Assembly: GCF_003813775.1 (NCBI RefSeq)
Contig: NZ_RPDH01000002.1
Span: forward strand, 248,001 to 312,000
Direction of reading: 5' to 3'
Length of the DNA stretch: 64,000 nt
Source of the DNA: Chitinophaga lutea
Lineage (GTDB): Bacteria; Bacteroidota; Bacteroidia; Chitinophagales; Chitinophagaceae
The translations under genes were made by a program, and so were the position numbers. This document shows positions 26,230 to 35,449 of the stretch, piece after piece (position 1 is the stretch's first letter; the number at the start of each line of letters is the position of its first letter). The notes below the pieces were generated by a model. That model worked only from the letters and a program-made list of their open reading frames with translations. It was not told the origin of the DNA and searched no databases.

Positions 26230-27036
26230 CTATTTTTCAGCCGGTTTCTTGAACCCGTCTTTCTCCGCTTTCGCGGCCATGGTGTTCATTCTTTTCTCGG
26301 TATCCGGGTGCGATGAAAACAGCTGCGCGCCTTTTTTCTTTTTATCGCCTCCGCCGGCATCCTGCGATGCTTTCAGGAGTTTTCCAAAGGCGGTGGACAT
26401 GCCCCAGGGATTCAGTTTGCTTTTTTTCAGGAACTCATATCCGTAATCGTCCGCCTGGCTTTCCTGGCCGCGGGAATACGCCGAATTCGCCACGGCTTCG
26501 CCGAGGTCGCCCAGCTGGGAACTGCTCAGGGCACCGGCTGCGCCACCCTGGGAGGAAACGCCTTCCTTCAGTGCGGAGGTCATCAGCGCCGTGCGGAAAG
26601 CGTCTTTGGAATCCTTGTTTTTCACGTGGCCGATCTCGTGGCCTACCACGCCCATCAGCTCATCGTCCGTCATCGTTTCCATCAGGCCCGCGCATACGCG
26701 TACGCTGCCGTCGGCGCAGGCAAAGGCGTTGATGTCTCTTACCAGGTATACTTTGTAGTTGAGAGCGAGGCCGTCGTAGTTAGTGAGGCCGGCGGTCAGT
26801 TTCTGCAGGCGCTTCGCCAGGGGATCGTCTGCCGGGGCAACGGGGTTGTTTTCATCCATCCACTGGATGTATTCCTTCGTGTATTTGATCACTTCGTCGT
26901 CAGACAAAGTAGCGGCCTTCACGGCTTTCGCGCCGGCGCCGATGGACTTGGTGTTCAGTTTTAACTGGGCGTTAGCGGACAATGAAAGGGTGGTGGCGCA
27001 TAAAATGGCCATCCATGGGCGAACAGATGCAAACAT
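26230..27036 (-). CDS. M48-family zinc metalloprotease, exported
   Basis: A 268-residue protein with a signal peptide (MAILCATTLSLSANAQ region). The zinc site HEIGH is at residues 133-137 in GVVGHEIGHVKNKDSKDA; the third ligand is probably Glu in SQESQADDYGYEFL (RGQESQADDYG). This is the Ste24/BepA-like M48 domain without membrane segments, so it probably acts in the periplasm on misfolded or outer-membrane proteins. The gene stands alone. A perfect -7 box (CAAATATA on the plus strand at 27094-27101) lies about 55 bases upstream. Confidence 0.85.
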   Translation of the reverse strand: MFASVRPWMAILCATTLSLSANAQLKLNTKSIGAGAKAVKAATLSDDEVIKYTKEYIQWMDENNPVAPADDPLAKRLQKLTAGLTNYDGLALNYKVYLVRDINAFACADGSVRVCAGLMETMTDDELMGVVGHEIGHVKNKDSKDAFRTALMTSALKEGVSSQGGAAGALSSSQLGDLGEAVANSAYSRGQESQADDYGYEFLKKSKLNPWGMSTAFGKLLKASQDAGGGDKKKKGAQLFSSHPDTEKRMNTMAAKAEKDGFKKPAEK

Positions 27037-27093
27037 ATAGTCGTCTTTTTTTGTGAGAAATGAATTACAGGTTCAACAAATTTTATCGTGCCG

Positions 27094-27101
27094 CAAATAT
27101 A
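27094..27101 (-). promoter_or_regulatory. Putative -7 element of the M48 protease gene
   Basis: Read on the minus strand this is TATATTTG, an exact TAnnTTTG match. No good -33 box is found at the expected spacing. The same CAAATATAGGA context recurs at 54413 upstream of the DinB gene. Confidence 0.45.
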
Positions 27102-27177
27102 GGAAATCCGGATAAAATTCTCGTTTTCAATACATTTTCAATTCATTTTATCCAGTTCTCCGTATCCCTAAACTACT

Positions 27178-27465
27178 GGTATTCCGGTATAGGCCGGGAT
27201 ATTCTTTTCGAGTAATTTTATGCCCGGATGGTATGGTTATGAAGTACATGTATTTACGTATATTTGATTACGTTATCGAAGGAACCAAAATAATAACGCT
27301 GACGGAACGGATAAGAATCATACGTACCTATAACGGAAACCGATGAAATGCAGATAAAGTGTTGTAGCCCGGAAGTTAACCTGGTGTTGGCGGCAACAAG
27401 CCGTATTCCAAGCGCTAGTGAATAGTTATCTATGAATGTGATGCCTCATCGGCATTTTTAACCTG
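27178..27465 (+). promoter_or_regulatory. Long leader of second SusC operon: promoter, hairpins, possible small RNA
   Basis: The 517-base gap 27037-27553 has no convincing gene. It contains a dyad near 27180-27201 (TATTCCGG and CCGGGATA arms), an exact -7 box TATATTTG at 27259-27266, complementary CGTTAT/ATAACG at 27271-27276 and 27293-27298, a CGGC/GCCG hairpin near 27390-27402, and a hairpin ATGCC/GGCAT with five T at 27441-27459. That would fit a transcript of about 190 bases, either a small RNA or an attenuated leader. No known riboswitch class was recognised. Confidence 0.35.
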
Positions 27466-27553
27466 TGCATCATATGCCTGCCAATATGATCGTGCGGCGC
27501 TACGCGTGCCGTGCATAATTCAATCATTTTTTGAACCAAAATCACGCTCATTC

Positions 27554-30367
27554 ATGAAAAAGACACTATTCTTAATGATGCTCGTGCTGGTGAACGCCTC
27601 GATGGCGCTTGCGCAGACGCGAACGGTCCGGGGGAAAATCAGGGACGCCCAGACGGGCGACGGGATCCCCGGCGTAACGGTCACCATCAAGGGAAGCTCC
27701 AGCGGAACGCTTTCCGGGGGCGACGGAACATTCAAACTCGATGCGTCCCCGCAGGACGTACTGGTTTTTTCCTCCATCGGTTTTGTAACACAGGAACAAT
27801 CCGCTGCCAGCACGGAGCTCGACATCCGGCTGGTGACCAGCCGGCGTGAATTATCCGAGATTGTTGTAACCGGCCAGGGTATCGGTGTGGAAAAACGCCG
27901 TTTGTCCACCACCGTTGAAACGATCAGCGCAAAAGACATCAAAGCCGCACCCGCAGGCCAGCTGGATCAGCTGCTCGCGGGTAAGCTGCCCGGTGCGCAG
28001 ATCCGTCTGAACTCCGGCCAGCCTGGCACCGCCTCCCTCATCCGCAGCCGCGGTATCGTATCCGCCTATTCATCCACTACACCGGTAATTTATGTGGACG
28101 GCGTTCGGGTAGACAACCTGAATACCGCTCCGGCCCTCAGCCTCGAAACAGGCGGCGCACAAAGTAGCGCCATCGCAGACATTCCCATTGAAAACATCGA
28201 GCGCGTGGAATTCATCAAAGGCGGCGCCGCCACCACGCTCTACGGCTCCGACGCGGCCAATGGCGTACTGCAGATCTTCACCAAAAAAGGATCCGCCATG
28301 CGGCCCGAACTGGACTTCGAAGTGAAACTCGGCGGCACCAAAGGCACCGAAGATTATCTGCACTTCAAAGAAACAGCCGACGTACTGTTCCGCACCGGGC
28401 TGTACCAGAACTACCGCATTGGCCTGTCAGGCGGCTCAGACAGGGTGACGTACAGCTTCTCCGGCAGCTTTGGCCAGGACGACGGCTTCCGCCCCGCGAA
28501 CCAGCAGAAACGCTATAACTTCCGTTCCACCGTTTCCGCGAAGGTGAACAAGATCCTGACGTACACCGGCTCGCTCGGTTTCTCCGCCAACCAGTTCTTC
28601 CGCGACCAGAACGCCAACTCGTCTTACGGCGTATTCGGCAACCTCGAAACCGGCGCGTACGGCGAACTGAACAAGTTCAACAAAACCAAGCTCGACAGTA
28701 TCAAACGCGCCATCATCGACCCGATCATGGCCAACGTGTACCAGCGTGAAACCGTTCACCGCTTCCAGACCAGCCAGGCATTCACCGCGCAGATCCTGGA
28801 GAACCTGACGGCGAAGGCTTCTTTCGGTATCGACTACCGCAGCAGCGAACAACTGGGTATTTTCACCAACCGTTATTTGATCGCCCTCGGCGCCGTTCCT
28901 CCGGGCACGGATAACCAGGGCTCGATCGATGTGTTCAACAGGAACTTCCTCGGCCTCACCGGCGATTTCAATATCCAGCACAAAGGCCGTGCAAACGACT
29001 TCTCATTTATCAGTACACTGGGCGGGCAGGCATTCAGAAACATCGATAAACAGAATGCACTTCACGGCGTGAACGTGGTAGACGGTTCCCGTTCTGTGAA
29101 CAACTCCGGTAAAACCACCGCGGAAGACTATGAGCTGACCGTGACCAACTATGGTTTTTATGTAGCGGAAAACATCGGCTTTAAAGACAAACTTTTCCTG
29201 GAAATGGGCTTGCGCATGGATGCGAACTCTGCATTCGGCGACAATATCGGCAACCAGTTCTATCCGAAAATCGGTATGTCGTACGACCTCGCCGCGGAGA
29301 ATTTCATTGCCAATTCACTTCCCGTTGTTTCGCAATTGAGGTTCAGGGCCAACTATGGTAAGGCCGGTTTGTTCCCACCGCCGTTCAGCCACCAGCGGAC
29401 CATCACCGGCCGGCCGTTCCTGGCAGGAGCGGGCTTTAGCCTCGGCCAGCCGGGCAACACGGACCTGGAGCCTGAAAAAGTGGCCACTGTCGAAGGCGGC
29501 TTGGATCTGGGTTTCCTCAACAACCGCTTCACACTGTCGGCCACCTACTACCAGGCCAAAACGGAAGGCGCATTGTTCAACGCACCGTACACGCCTTCAG
29601 CAGGCCTGATCACCCAACTCCGCAACATCGGCGCGATTTCCAACAAAGGATGGGAGTTCGCTTCGGTATTGACCGTGCTGGACAAGAAGGATTTCAGTCT
29701 TCGTTTGAACGCATCTTACAACCTGCTGTCTGAAAGCGTGGTGACTTCCAACGGTGGCACACCGCAGTTCTCTATCGGCGGGTTTACCTTCCTGGGCTCA
29801 TTCGTGGACGTAAACAAACCGGTGGGTTTCCTGAAGGGCAACAGGCCTACGTTTGATAAAGACGGTAAGATGACCAGCTCGGAAGCCAACGCCAACCTGG
29901 GCTCGCCCATTCCGAAACACTCCGGCTCCGTAGGGCTTTCCTTTACCTTCAAACAACGCCTCACCCTGTATGCCAATGGCGATTACCAGTCAGGCGCGTA
30001 TGGCGTGAATGTGGACGAAGTGCTGCGTTTCTTCAACGGGTTGTCTGACGATCGTATCCCCGAAGCATCCCGCGACGAGAGTTTCTTCGACCTCGCAGGC
30101 GTTTGGGTGGAAAAAACCAACTACTTCAAGGTGCGCAACATTTCCCTCAATTACCAGGTGCCCGAGAAATATGTAGACAGGGTGTTTAAAGGCCTGGAAG
30201 TAGGTTTCATGATCACCAATCCCATCAACATCTACTCTTCCAAATTCGACCCTGAAGTAACCGGTTCCGGCGCGAACATCCAGAACGGTTTGACGGTAGG
30301 TGGTTTCGGCTTCGGTACGGAATCATCACCCAGGCAATTTATCGGTACCCTCAGAGTTAAATTATAA
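27554..30367 (+). CDS. SusC/RagA-family TonB-dependent outer-membrane receptor
   Basis: A 937-residue receptor, one of the shorter SusC proteins. ATG at 27554 begins a clean signal peptide (MKKTLFLMMLVLVNASMALAQ); the frame from 27506 would add 16 residues with no signal character. The order is a carboxypeptidase-regulatory-like domain (VRGKIRDAQTGDGIPGVTVT to SSIGFVTQEQ), a TonB-box-like EIVVTGQG, a plug (LDQLLAGKLPGAQIRLNSGQ, TPVIYVDGVRVDN, VEFIKGGAATTLYGSDAANG) and the barrel. It pairs with the SusD gene two bases downstream. No enzyme is linked, so the substrate cannot be inferred. Confidence 0.9.
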   Translation: MKKTLFLMMLVLVNASMALAQTRTVRGKIRDAQTGDGIPGVTVTIKGSSSGTLSGGDGTFKLDASPQDVLVFSSIGFVTQEQSAASTELDIRLVTSRRELSEIVVTGQGIGVEKRRLSTTVETISAKDIKAAPAGQLDQLLAGKLPGAQIRLNSGQPGTASLIRSRGIVSAYSSTTPVIYVDGVRVDNLNTAPALSLETGGAQSSAIADIPIENIERVEFIKGGAATTLYGSDAANGVLQIFTKKGSAMRPELDFEVKLGGTKGTEDYLHFKETADVLFRTGLYQNYRIGLSGGSDRVTYSFSGSFGQDDGFRPANQQKRYNFRSTVSAKVNKILTYTGSLGFSANQFFRDQNANSSYGVFGNLETGAYGELNKFNKTKLDSIKRAIIDPIMANVYQRETVHRFQTSQAFTAQILENLTAKASFGIDYRSSEQLGIFTNRYLIALGAVPPGTDNQGSIDVFNRNFLGLTGDFNIQHKGRANDFSFISTLGGQAFRNIDKQNALHGVNVVDGSRSVNNSGKTTAEDYELTVTNYGFYVAENIGFKDKLFLEMGLRMDANSAFGDNIGNQFYPKIGMSYDLAAENFIANSLPVVSQLRFRANYGKAGLFPPPFSHQRTITGRPFLAGAGFSLGQPGNTDLEPEKVATVEGGLDLGFLNNRFTLSATYYQAKTEGALFNAPYTPSAGLITQLRNIGAISNKGWEFASVLTVLDKKDFSLRLNASYNLLSESVVTSNGGTPQFSIGGFTFLGSFVDVNKPVGFLKGNRPTFDKDGKMTSSEANANLGSPIPKHSGSVGLSFTFKQRLTLYANGDYQSGAYGVNVDEVLRFFNGLSDDRIPEASRDESFFDLAGVWVEKTNYFKVRNISLNYQVPEKYVDRVFKGLEVGFMITNPINIYSSKFDPEVTGSGANIQNGLTVGGFGFGTESSPRQFIGTLRVKL

Positions 30368-30369
30368 TC

Positions 30370-31842
30370 ATGGCAATTATGAAAACGAAAATATTAGCAT
30401 TGACGATGGCCGCCGCGGCAGTGTTCAGCAGCGGTTGCAGCCTGCTCGACCCGACGGAAGTGGTGAACCCGAACCTGACGGAAGATGATCTGAGAGACAA
30501 AGGACTGCTCACCATGAAACCATGGCTGGGCGGTATGGCCCGCAACCTGGCGCTGGCTTATAACGAGATCGTGACACCCAACGAAATTCTCTCGGACAAC
30601 TATGCCAACACAAAAACCTACTATAACCAGGCGTTTGATTTTCCGAGGATGAACGTAGCGGATGCAGACATCAACGATCTGATCCAATACCTGTCCCGCC
30701 TGCGGTCAAACGCCGTGTATGGCCTGGAAGTAGTGAAACCGGCAGATCCTACCGCTACCCCCAGTGAAGAGGCCGAACTCTATTTTTACAAAGGGCTCTC
30801 GCACCTCTGGACCGCCGAATTATTTGTGAGTGCGCCGGTAGTGGGCGACGGGAAACCCGTGCCGCCGGCCGAACAATTCGACTCCGCCATCGTTAATTTC
30901 AAGAAAGCGCTGGCGCTGTCTACCGACGGAGACCTGAAAACCGGCTACAACATTGTACTGGCCAGGGCGTATTATTACCTCGGCGACAAGGCCAATGCTC
31001 GGAAATATGCGGCAGATGCTATTGCCAGCAACAACCGGTATGTGAGATCGGTGGCATTCGACCCGGTGAACACGTTCACGCCCGCGATCAGCAACATTTT
31101 GCAGGACGCCATGTACAGAAGGGGCACGTTCGACGACCTGCAGCCCCTGCCGCGTCTCGACTTCCTGGATCCGAAATGTTATACCATTTCCAGCAGTGAA
31201 GACTCACCCATTCCGCTGGCTAAAATCGAAGAAGCCTATCTTATCCTGGCTGAAGCCGATGTAGCGGACAACCAGCTGCCTGCGGCGCTCAACCGGGTGA
31301 AAGACCTGATCGGTGTGGTCAACACCCGCAACAAGGCTACTTTCGACGACCAGGCAGAAGGCCGTGATGAAAGTAATCCCGGCTCGCGCCCGAACGTTGC
31401 TACCGTACGCGTAGCCGCGAGCGCAGGTGAGCCCCTGATTGCCGGCCTCGTGCTCGACCGGGGTGCGCCCATGGTGACGGTGCCCGTTATTTCCGGCACC
31501 TCCATCAACGCCGCCAATGTGACCGCTGCTAACTACCCCACCGTAGACGCAGTACTCGAGCTGATCTACCTGCTGCGCCAGGAAATATTCATCGGTGAGG
31601 GGAGACGTGCCGTTGATCTTGGTTTCCGCTACCCGGTTTCTTTCAACGAAATCGTGAGCAACCCGAACATCGAAAACGGCGACCCTGCCACAGTAGGCCG
31701 CATCCCGGCATTTATTCCCAAAAACAAGGAAATGGACGCCTTTACCTACGACAAGGCCGCTGGTACCTGCACCATCAAACACAACATGAACAAAGTGATC
31801 GTAACCAACAAAGCCTCCGCTGAGGTAGTTCCTTTCTTCTAA
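30370..31842 (+). CDS. SusD/RagB-family surface lipoprotein
   Basis: A 490-residue lipoprotein that starts two bases after the SusC stop; ATG at 30379 is an equally good start, giving MKTKILALTMAAAAVFSSGC with lipobox SSGC. After the Cys it reads SLLDPTEVVNPNLTEDDL, common in RagB proteins. TPR-like helices (YNIVLARAYYYLGDKANARKY) and LRQEIFIGEGRRAVDLGFRYPV near the C-terminus support the SusD fold. It is the surface ligand-binding partner of the upstream receptor and ends the two-gene operon. Confidence 0.88.
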   Translation: MAIMKTKILALTMAAAAVFSSGCSLLDPTEVVNPNLTEDDLRDKGLLTMKPWLGGMARNLALAYNEIVTPNEILSDNYANTKTYYNQAFDFPRMNVADADINDLIQYLSRLRSNAVYGLEVVKPADPTATPSEEAELYFYKGLSHLWTAELFVSAPVVGDGKPVPPAEQFDSAIVNFKKALALSTDGDLKTGYNIVLARAYYYLGDKANARKYAADAIASNNRYVRSVAFDPVNTFTPAISNILQDAMYRRGTFDDLQPLPRLDFLDPKCYTISSSEDSPIPLAKIEEAYLILAEADVADNQLPAALNRVKDLIGVVNTRNKATFDDQAEGRDESNPGSRPNVATVRVAASAGEPLIAGLVLDRGAPMVTVPVISGTSINAANVTAANYPTVDAVLELIYLLRQEIFIGEGRRAVDLGFRYPVSFNEIVSNPNIENGDPATVGRIPAFIPKNKEMDAFTYDKAAGTCTIKHNMNKVIVTNKASAEVVPFF

Positions 31843-31859
31843 ATAAGCATGACTGAGCA

Positions 31860-31891
31860 GGGCGTGCCGGTTCTCCGGCACGCCCATTTTT
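31860..31891 (+). terminator. Intrinsic terminator after SusD
   Basis: A perfect 11-bp stem, GGGCGTGCCGG at 31860-31870 and CCGGCACGCCC at 31875-31885, with loop TTCT, is followed by a five-T tract at 31887-31891. Confidence 0.88.
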
Positions 31892-31921
31892 ATGCCCGCA
31901 ACCGCAGCTTTGAAACTGATC

Positions 31922-31951
31922 TTGCCGGTCTGCACATTTAGTGTAGATTTG
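31922..31951 (+). promoter_or_regulatory. Predicted promoter of exonuclease III gene
   Basis: TTG at 31922-31924, a 19-base spacer and TAGATTTG at 31944-31951 (exact TAnnTTTG) lie about 25 bases before the ATG at 31976. One of the best consensus matches in the window. Confidence 0.65.
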
Positions 31952-31975
31952 GAACCAGAACCGAACATGCACCAT

Positions 31976-32749
31976 ATGAGAATAGCGACTTATAACGTGA
32001 ACGGCGTCAACGGCCGCCTGCCCGTATTGCTCCGCTGGCTGGAAGAAACCACCCCGGATGTTGTTTGCCTGCAGGAGCTGAAAGCCCCGCAGGAGAAATT
32101 CCCCGAACAGGCCATCCGCGATGCCGGGTACGATGTGGCCTGGCATGGCCAGAAAAGCTGGAACGGCGTAGCCATCCTCTCCCGCGTGGGCGAGATCAAA
32201 GAACTGCGCCGTGCGCTGCCCGGCGACCCGGACGATGTGAACAGCCGCTACATCGAAGCAGTGGTGAACGGCATCCTCATCGGCTGCCTCTACCTGCCCA
32301 ATGGCAACCCCGCACCAGGCCCCAAATTCGATTATAAGCTCAGCTGGTTCAAACGCCTCATTGCACACTCCAAAGACCTCCTGGCGCAGGACCTGCCCGT
32401 GGTGCTCACCGGCGACTACAACGTAATGCCCACCGAGCTCGACGTATACAAACCGGAAAAATGGGTCGACGATGCCCTGTTCCGCCCCGAAACCCGCGCC
32501 GCCTTCCATGAACTGGTGGCGCAGGGCTGGACGGACGCCCTCCGCAAACTGTACCCCGATGAAAAAATCTATACCTTCTGGGATTATTTCCGCAACGCCT
32601 TCGGCCGCGATGCCGGCCTGCGCATCGACCATTTCCTGCTGAGCCCGCAGCTGGCGCCTCGGCTGAAAAAAGCGGGCGTCGACAAACACGTGCGCGGATG
32701 GGAGAAATCGAGCGATCATGCGCCCGTATGGATTGAGTTGAAAGGTTAA
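31976..32749 (+). CDS. xth: Exodeoxyribonuclease III (AP endonuclease)
   Basis: A 257-residue member of the exonuclease III/APE1 family. ATG at 31976 is chosen because MRIATYNVNGVNGR is the canonical start and a promoter lies just upstream; the frame from 31892 begins inside the preceding terminator region. Family motifs are the metal ligand Glu34 in CLQELKAP, GDYNVMP with the catalytic Asp/Asn, RIDHFLLS, and the terminal SSDHAPVWIEL with the Asp-His pair. It removes abasic sites and 3' blocks in base-excision repair in the cytoplasm. It is a single-gene unit. Confidence 0.9.
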   Translation: MRIATYNVNGVNGRLPVLLRWLEETTPDVVCLQELKAPQEKFPEQAIRDAGYDVAWHGQKSWNGVAILSRVGEIKELRRALPGDPDDVNSRYIEAVVNGILIGCLYLPNGNPAPGPKFDYKLSWFKRLIAHSKDLLAQDLPVVLTGDYNVMPTELDVYKPEKWVDDALFRPETRAAFHELVAQGWTDALRKLYPDEKIYTFWDYFRNAFGRDAGLRIDHFLLSPQLAPRLKKAGVDKHVRGWEKSSDHAPVWIELKG

Positions 32750-32809
32750 CGCCGGCGCGTCAGCCAGCAATAGCCGCAGAGGGCAAACAGCGGGAGCGCC
32801 TTAGCGGTA

Positions 32810-33064
32810 TTATGTTGTATCCGGGCGTTTGAACAGCAGTGGAGATATCCCGTACAGTTGCTTCTGAAATGCCTGCTGATGGTGTTCAGATTTCATTTCG
32901 CGGAGGCAACCCGCACAAAGGCAATCCGCATACCGGGAGGCTATAAAATCCCGTTCCTCCTGCGTTAAAGCCACCGTCGTGCACTGGCAGAGCAGGATGG
33001 AGCCTACCTTGCATTCAAAACCGGCCTTACAGCGCGGACAGGACTTTTTTTCGTGTTCACACAT
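32810..33064 (-). CDS. Cysteine-rich CWC-type small protein
   Basis: An 84-residue protein. ATG at 33064 is chosen over the longer frame because the Cys-rich domain starts there and the extension would run through the divergent promoter. Cysteines lie at residues 2, 9, 12, 18, 26, 28, 48, 50 and 53 (SCPRC, FEC, LCQC, DCLCAGC), matching the cysteine-rich CWC family (PF14375) as I remember it. They probably bind one or more zinc ions or form a rubredoxin-like knuckle. Function unknown. The gene is divergent from the serine hydrolase at 33180. Confidence 0.75.
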   Translation of the reverse strand: MCEHEKKSCPRCKAGFECKVGSILLCQCTTVALTQEERDFIASRYADCLCAGCLREMKSEHHQQAFQKQLYGISPLLFKRPDTT

Positions 33065-33124
33065 ACGGAATGAATTTAAGCCTTTACCGGCAAATAGCAC
33101 CCCATAATTTTGTTGCCTGGAGGC

Positions 33125-33155
33125 TTTGATTACCCACGAAACATTTCGTACCTTG
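33125..33155 (+). promoter_or_regulatory. Predicted promoter of second serine hydrolase
   Basis: TTTG at 33125-33128, a 20-base spacer and TACCTTG at 33149-33155 lie 24 bases ahead of the ATG at 33180. Confidence 0.5.
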
Positions 33156-33179
33156 TTGTACAACCCATAAACCGCCGCT

Positions 33180-34880
33180 ATGCCGACCCGTAAAATATTT
33201 TCCACCGCAATGCTTATCATGTGCGCACTCGTGCAGCAGGGGAGTGCACAATCCTTACCCGATTCCCTGGTAAAAAAGATCGATCTGCACTTCAAAAAAT
33301 GGGATCGTGCCGAAGCACCGGGATGTGTGGTCGGCATCGTGCGGAACGATTCGCTGCTTTACGCAAAGGGCTTCGGCCTGGCCAACCTGGAAAACAGTGT
33401 GCCCAATACGACGAAAAGCGTCTATTACATGTGTTCGGTATCCAAACAGTTCGCCGGGTATGCCATCGTTTTACTGGCGCGGCAGGGGAAGGTCAAACTC
33501 GATGAAGATATCCGCGTATATCTTCCCTGGATGAACATTCCCGGGAAAAAGATCACCGTCAGGCATCTGCTCAACCACACCAGCGGCATCCGCGACGACA
33601 TCGGCCTGGCGGCTATTTCAGGGCTCGGTATGGACGGTATGCTGACGCAGGACCTCGCTCTGAACATTCTCAAAAAACAGCGCAGCCTCAACTTTGAGCC
33701 CGGCGAGCGATACGCCTATTCCAACTCGAATTACGTGCTGCTGGCGGAAATTGCCGCAACCGCCGCCGGCCAGGATTTCAAATCGTTCACCGACTCGGCC
33801 ATCTTCAGGCCGCTGGGCATGGCCAGTACCCGTTTTGTGGACCACCCGGAAGAAATGCTGCAGGGAAGGGCCGCTTCTTATTCGTTTGTGCCGTTGGACA
33901 AGCGCAGCGGCCGGCGGAACTTTTTCGAGAACAGCTACCAGAACGTATACACGCTGGGCGACGGCGGGCTGTTTACCAGCCTGGAAGACATGTCGAAGTG
34001 GGTGATGAATATCTTTTCCCCGAAATCCGGCGACCGGCAGGACATTGCGCAACTGGCGGAAAGAGGCAGGCTCAACAATGGTCAGGAAATCAGTTATGCG
34101 CTGGGCATTGCGGTCGACAGCAGCCGGGGGTGGAAACGCTACATCCACAACGGCTCTCTGGCTGGTTACCGCACGCTGGTGGTGGTGTACCCTGATCTGA
34201 AAACCGGTTTCATCGTATTCGGCAACGGTGGCGATAATGAAGTGTACGGCAGGGGAGAAAATCTCGCAACGTTTTTTATTCCCGACATCCGCGCGAAGCA
34301 GCCCGCATCCACCGCCGCCCGCCGCGATTCCGGCGTCACTTTTCTCACGGACACGAACGCCGTGAAAGCATTCCTGGGCAGTTACATTGCCGACGACGGT
34401 TTCCAGGCGCATCTGTCGTTGAAGAAGAACCAGCTTTGGCTGAACGGCGACCTGCTGCTGGTGCCGGAACGGAACGATACCTTTTCGTTATTGCAAAACC
34501 CGGCGATACGGTATGCTTTTTTTACCGGAAGCGCCGGTGAACAGGCAGGCGCCGCACTCGTTACGCCCGCTTCTCCCGGTGCCCCGATACAGTTCGCGAA
34601 AATGAAAACCACCACGATGCCGCTGCAATCGTTCACAGGCACTTATTATTGCCCGGAGCTGGAGTGCAGCTATGGCATTGCGGAGAAGAACGGCCGGTTG
34701 TACCTCACCAGCAACAAACACAACGATGCGTTGATCAGGATGATGGATGACGACCACCTGATAACGGAACATCCCATGCTGGATCATCTGCAGATCAGGA
34801 GGGGAGCCGGCAAAAAGATCACCGGTTTCGAGCTGAACAGCCGGCGGATCATGCACCTCGTGTTCAATAAAATCAATTAG
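33180..34880 (+). CDS. Serine hydrolase of the class C beta-lactamase/DD-peptidase fold
   Basis: A 566-residue exported enzyme with a signal peptide (STAMLIMCALVQQGSAQ). Catalytic motifs are SxxK as Ser86-Val-Ser-Lys89, YxN as Tyr180-Ser-Asn182, and HNG in the third motif (YIHNGSLAGYRT). After the catalytic domain (to about residue 380) come about 190 mostly beta residues. It is a paralogue-like relative of the hydrolase at 9584, with the same domain order, but the two are clearly diverged. It may cleave D-Ala or D-amino-acid peptides or esters in the periplasm. It is followed 59 bases later by a small lipoprotein gene. Confidence 0.8.
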   Translation: MPTRKIFSTAMLIMCALVQQGSAQSLPDSLVKKIDLHFKKWDRAEAPGCVVGIVRNDSLLYAKGFGLANLENSVPNTTKSVYYMCSVSKQFAGYAIVLLARQGKVKLDEDIRVYLPWMNIPGKKITVRHLLNHTSGIRDDIGLAAISGLGMDGMLTQDLALNILKKQRSLNFEPGERYAYSNSNYVLLAEIAATAAGQDFKSFTDSAIFRPLGMASTRFVDHPEEMLQGRAASYSFVPLDKRSGRRNFFENSYQNVYTLGDGGLFTSLEDMSKWVMNIFSPKSGDRQDIAQLAERGRLNNGQEISYALGIAVDSSRGWKRYIHNGSLAGYRTLVVVYPDLKTGFIVFGNGGDNEVYGRGENLATFFIPDIRAKQPASTAARRDSGVTFLTDTNAVKAFLGSYIADDGFQAHLSLKKNQLWLNGDLLLVPERNDTFSLLQNPAIRYAFFTGSAGEQAGAALVTPASPGAPIQFAKMKTTTMPLQSFTGTYYCPELECSYGIAEKNGRLYLTSNKHNDALIRMMDDDHLITEHPMLDHLQIRRGAGKKITGFELNSRRIMHLVFNKIN

Positions 34881-34939
34881 AATATTTTTAACATCTTCAA
34901 GCCCGCTTAATCCCTAACTTATCGATCAATCTCCCTGCC

Positions 34940-35386
34940 ATGTCACGCAAACACTTCATTCCAATACCTGTATTGTTCCTGCTTTTGGCTGCCTGTGCCA
35001 ATCCGGCCCCCACCAACGGCGTGTTCGCCGGCATTCCGTATGATTCAACAGTAGCTTATTCCTACGACGGCGAAGGAGGCCAGGAAATCATGGACGATGG
35101 TGTTTTATCCGGCCGGATTTCGAAAACAGCCGTATTGAACGGCAAACAAACCGCTGCCATCACGGATATCCTGTCAGATAAATCTACTTATGGCGGCCCG
35201 CTCGCGGCCTGTTTTGATCCGCACCTGGGCCTGGTATTTTACCGTGAAGGGAAACCGGCGGCGTACATCAGTGTTTGCCTGGCGTGTAATTACCTGGTGT
35301 CTTCCGTCCCCATTCAGGATGAAGGCGGCTTCAGCGACAACGGCGCGAAAGCGATCGCTGATTTTGAGAAGGGACTGGGATTTTGA
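34940..35386 (+). CDS. Small putative lipoprotein (148 aa)
   Basis: The N-terminus MSRKHFIPIPVLFLLLAACAN is a lipoprotein signal with lipobox LAAC. The mature part is short and beta-rich (VAYSYDGEGGQEIMDDG, LGLVFYREGKPAAYISVCLACNYLVS) and contains a CLAC motif that could bind metal or form a disulfide. No family recognised. It may share a transcript with the upstream serine hydrolase. Confidence 0.65.
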   Translation: MSRKHFIPIPVLFLLLAACANPAPTNGVFAGIPYDSTVAYSYDGEGGQEIMDDGVLSGRISKTAVLNGKQTAAITDILSDKSTYGGPLAACFDPHLGLVFYREGKPAAYISVCLACNYLVSSVPIQDEGGFSDNGAKAIADFEKGLGF

Positions 35387-35398
35387 CCACAGTGAAAA

Positions 35399-35440
35399 TC
35401 AAAAGCCACCGGTTCTCACCAGTGGCTTGAAAATTTAATA
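35399..35440. terminator. Terminator between lipoprotein and fasciclin genes
   Basis: Arms AAGCCACCGGT (35403-35413) and ACCAGTGGCTT (35418-35428) pair with one mismatch. The T-rich side lies on the minus strand, fitting termination of the fasciclin gene, and it can act on both convergent genes. Confidence 0.65.
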
Positions 35441-35449
35441 CAAAGAAAC

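Noticed and set aside
27360..27465. Known riboswitch or 6S RNA in the SusC leader
   Set aside because: No cobalamin, TPP, SAM or 6S core motif was recognised; only generic hairpins.
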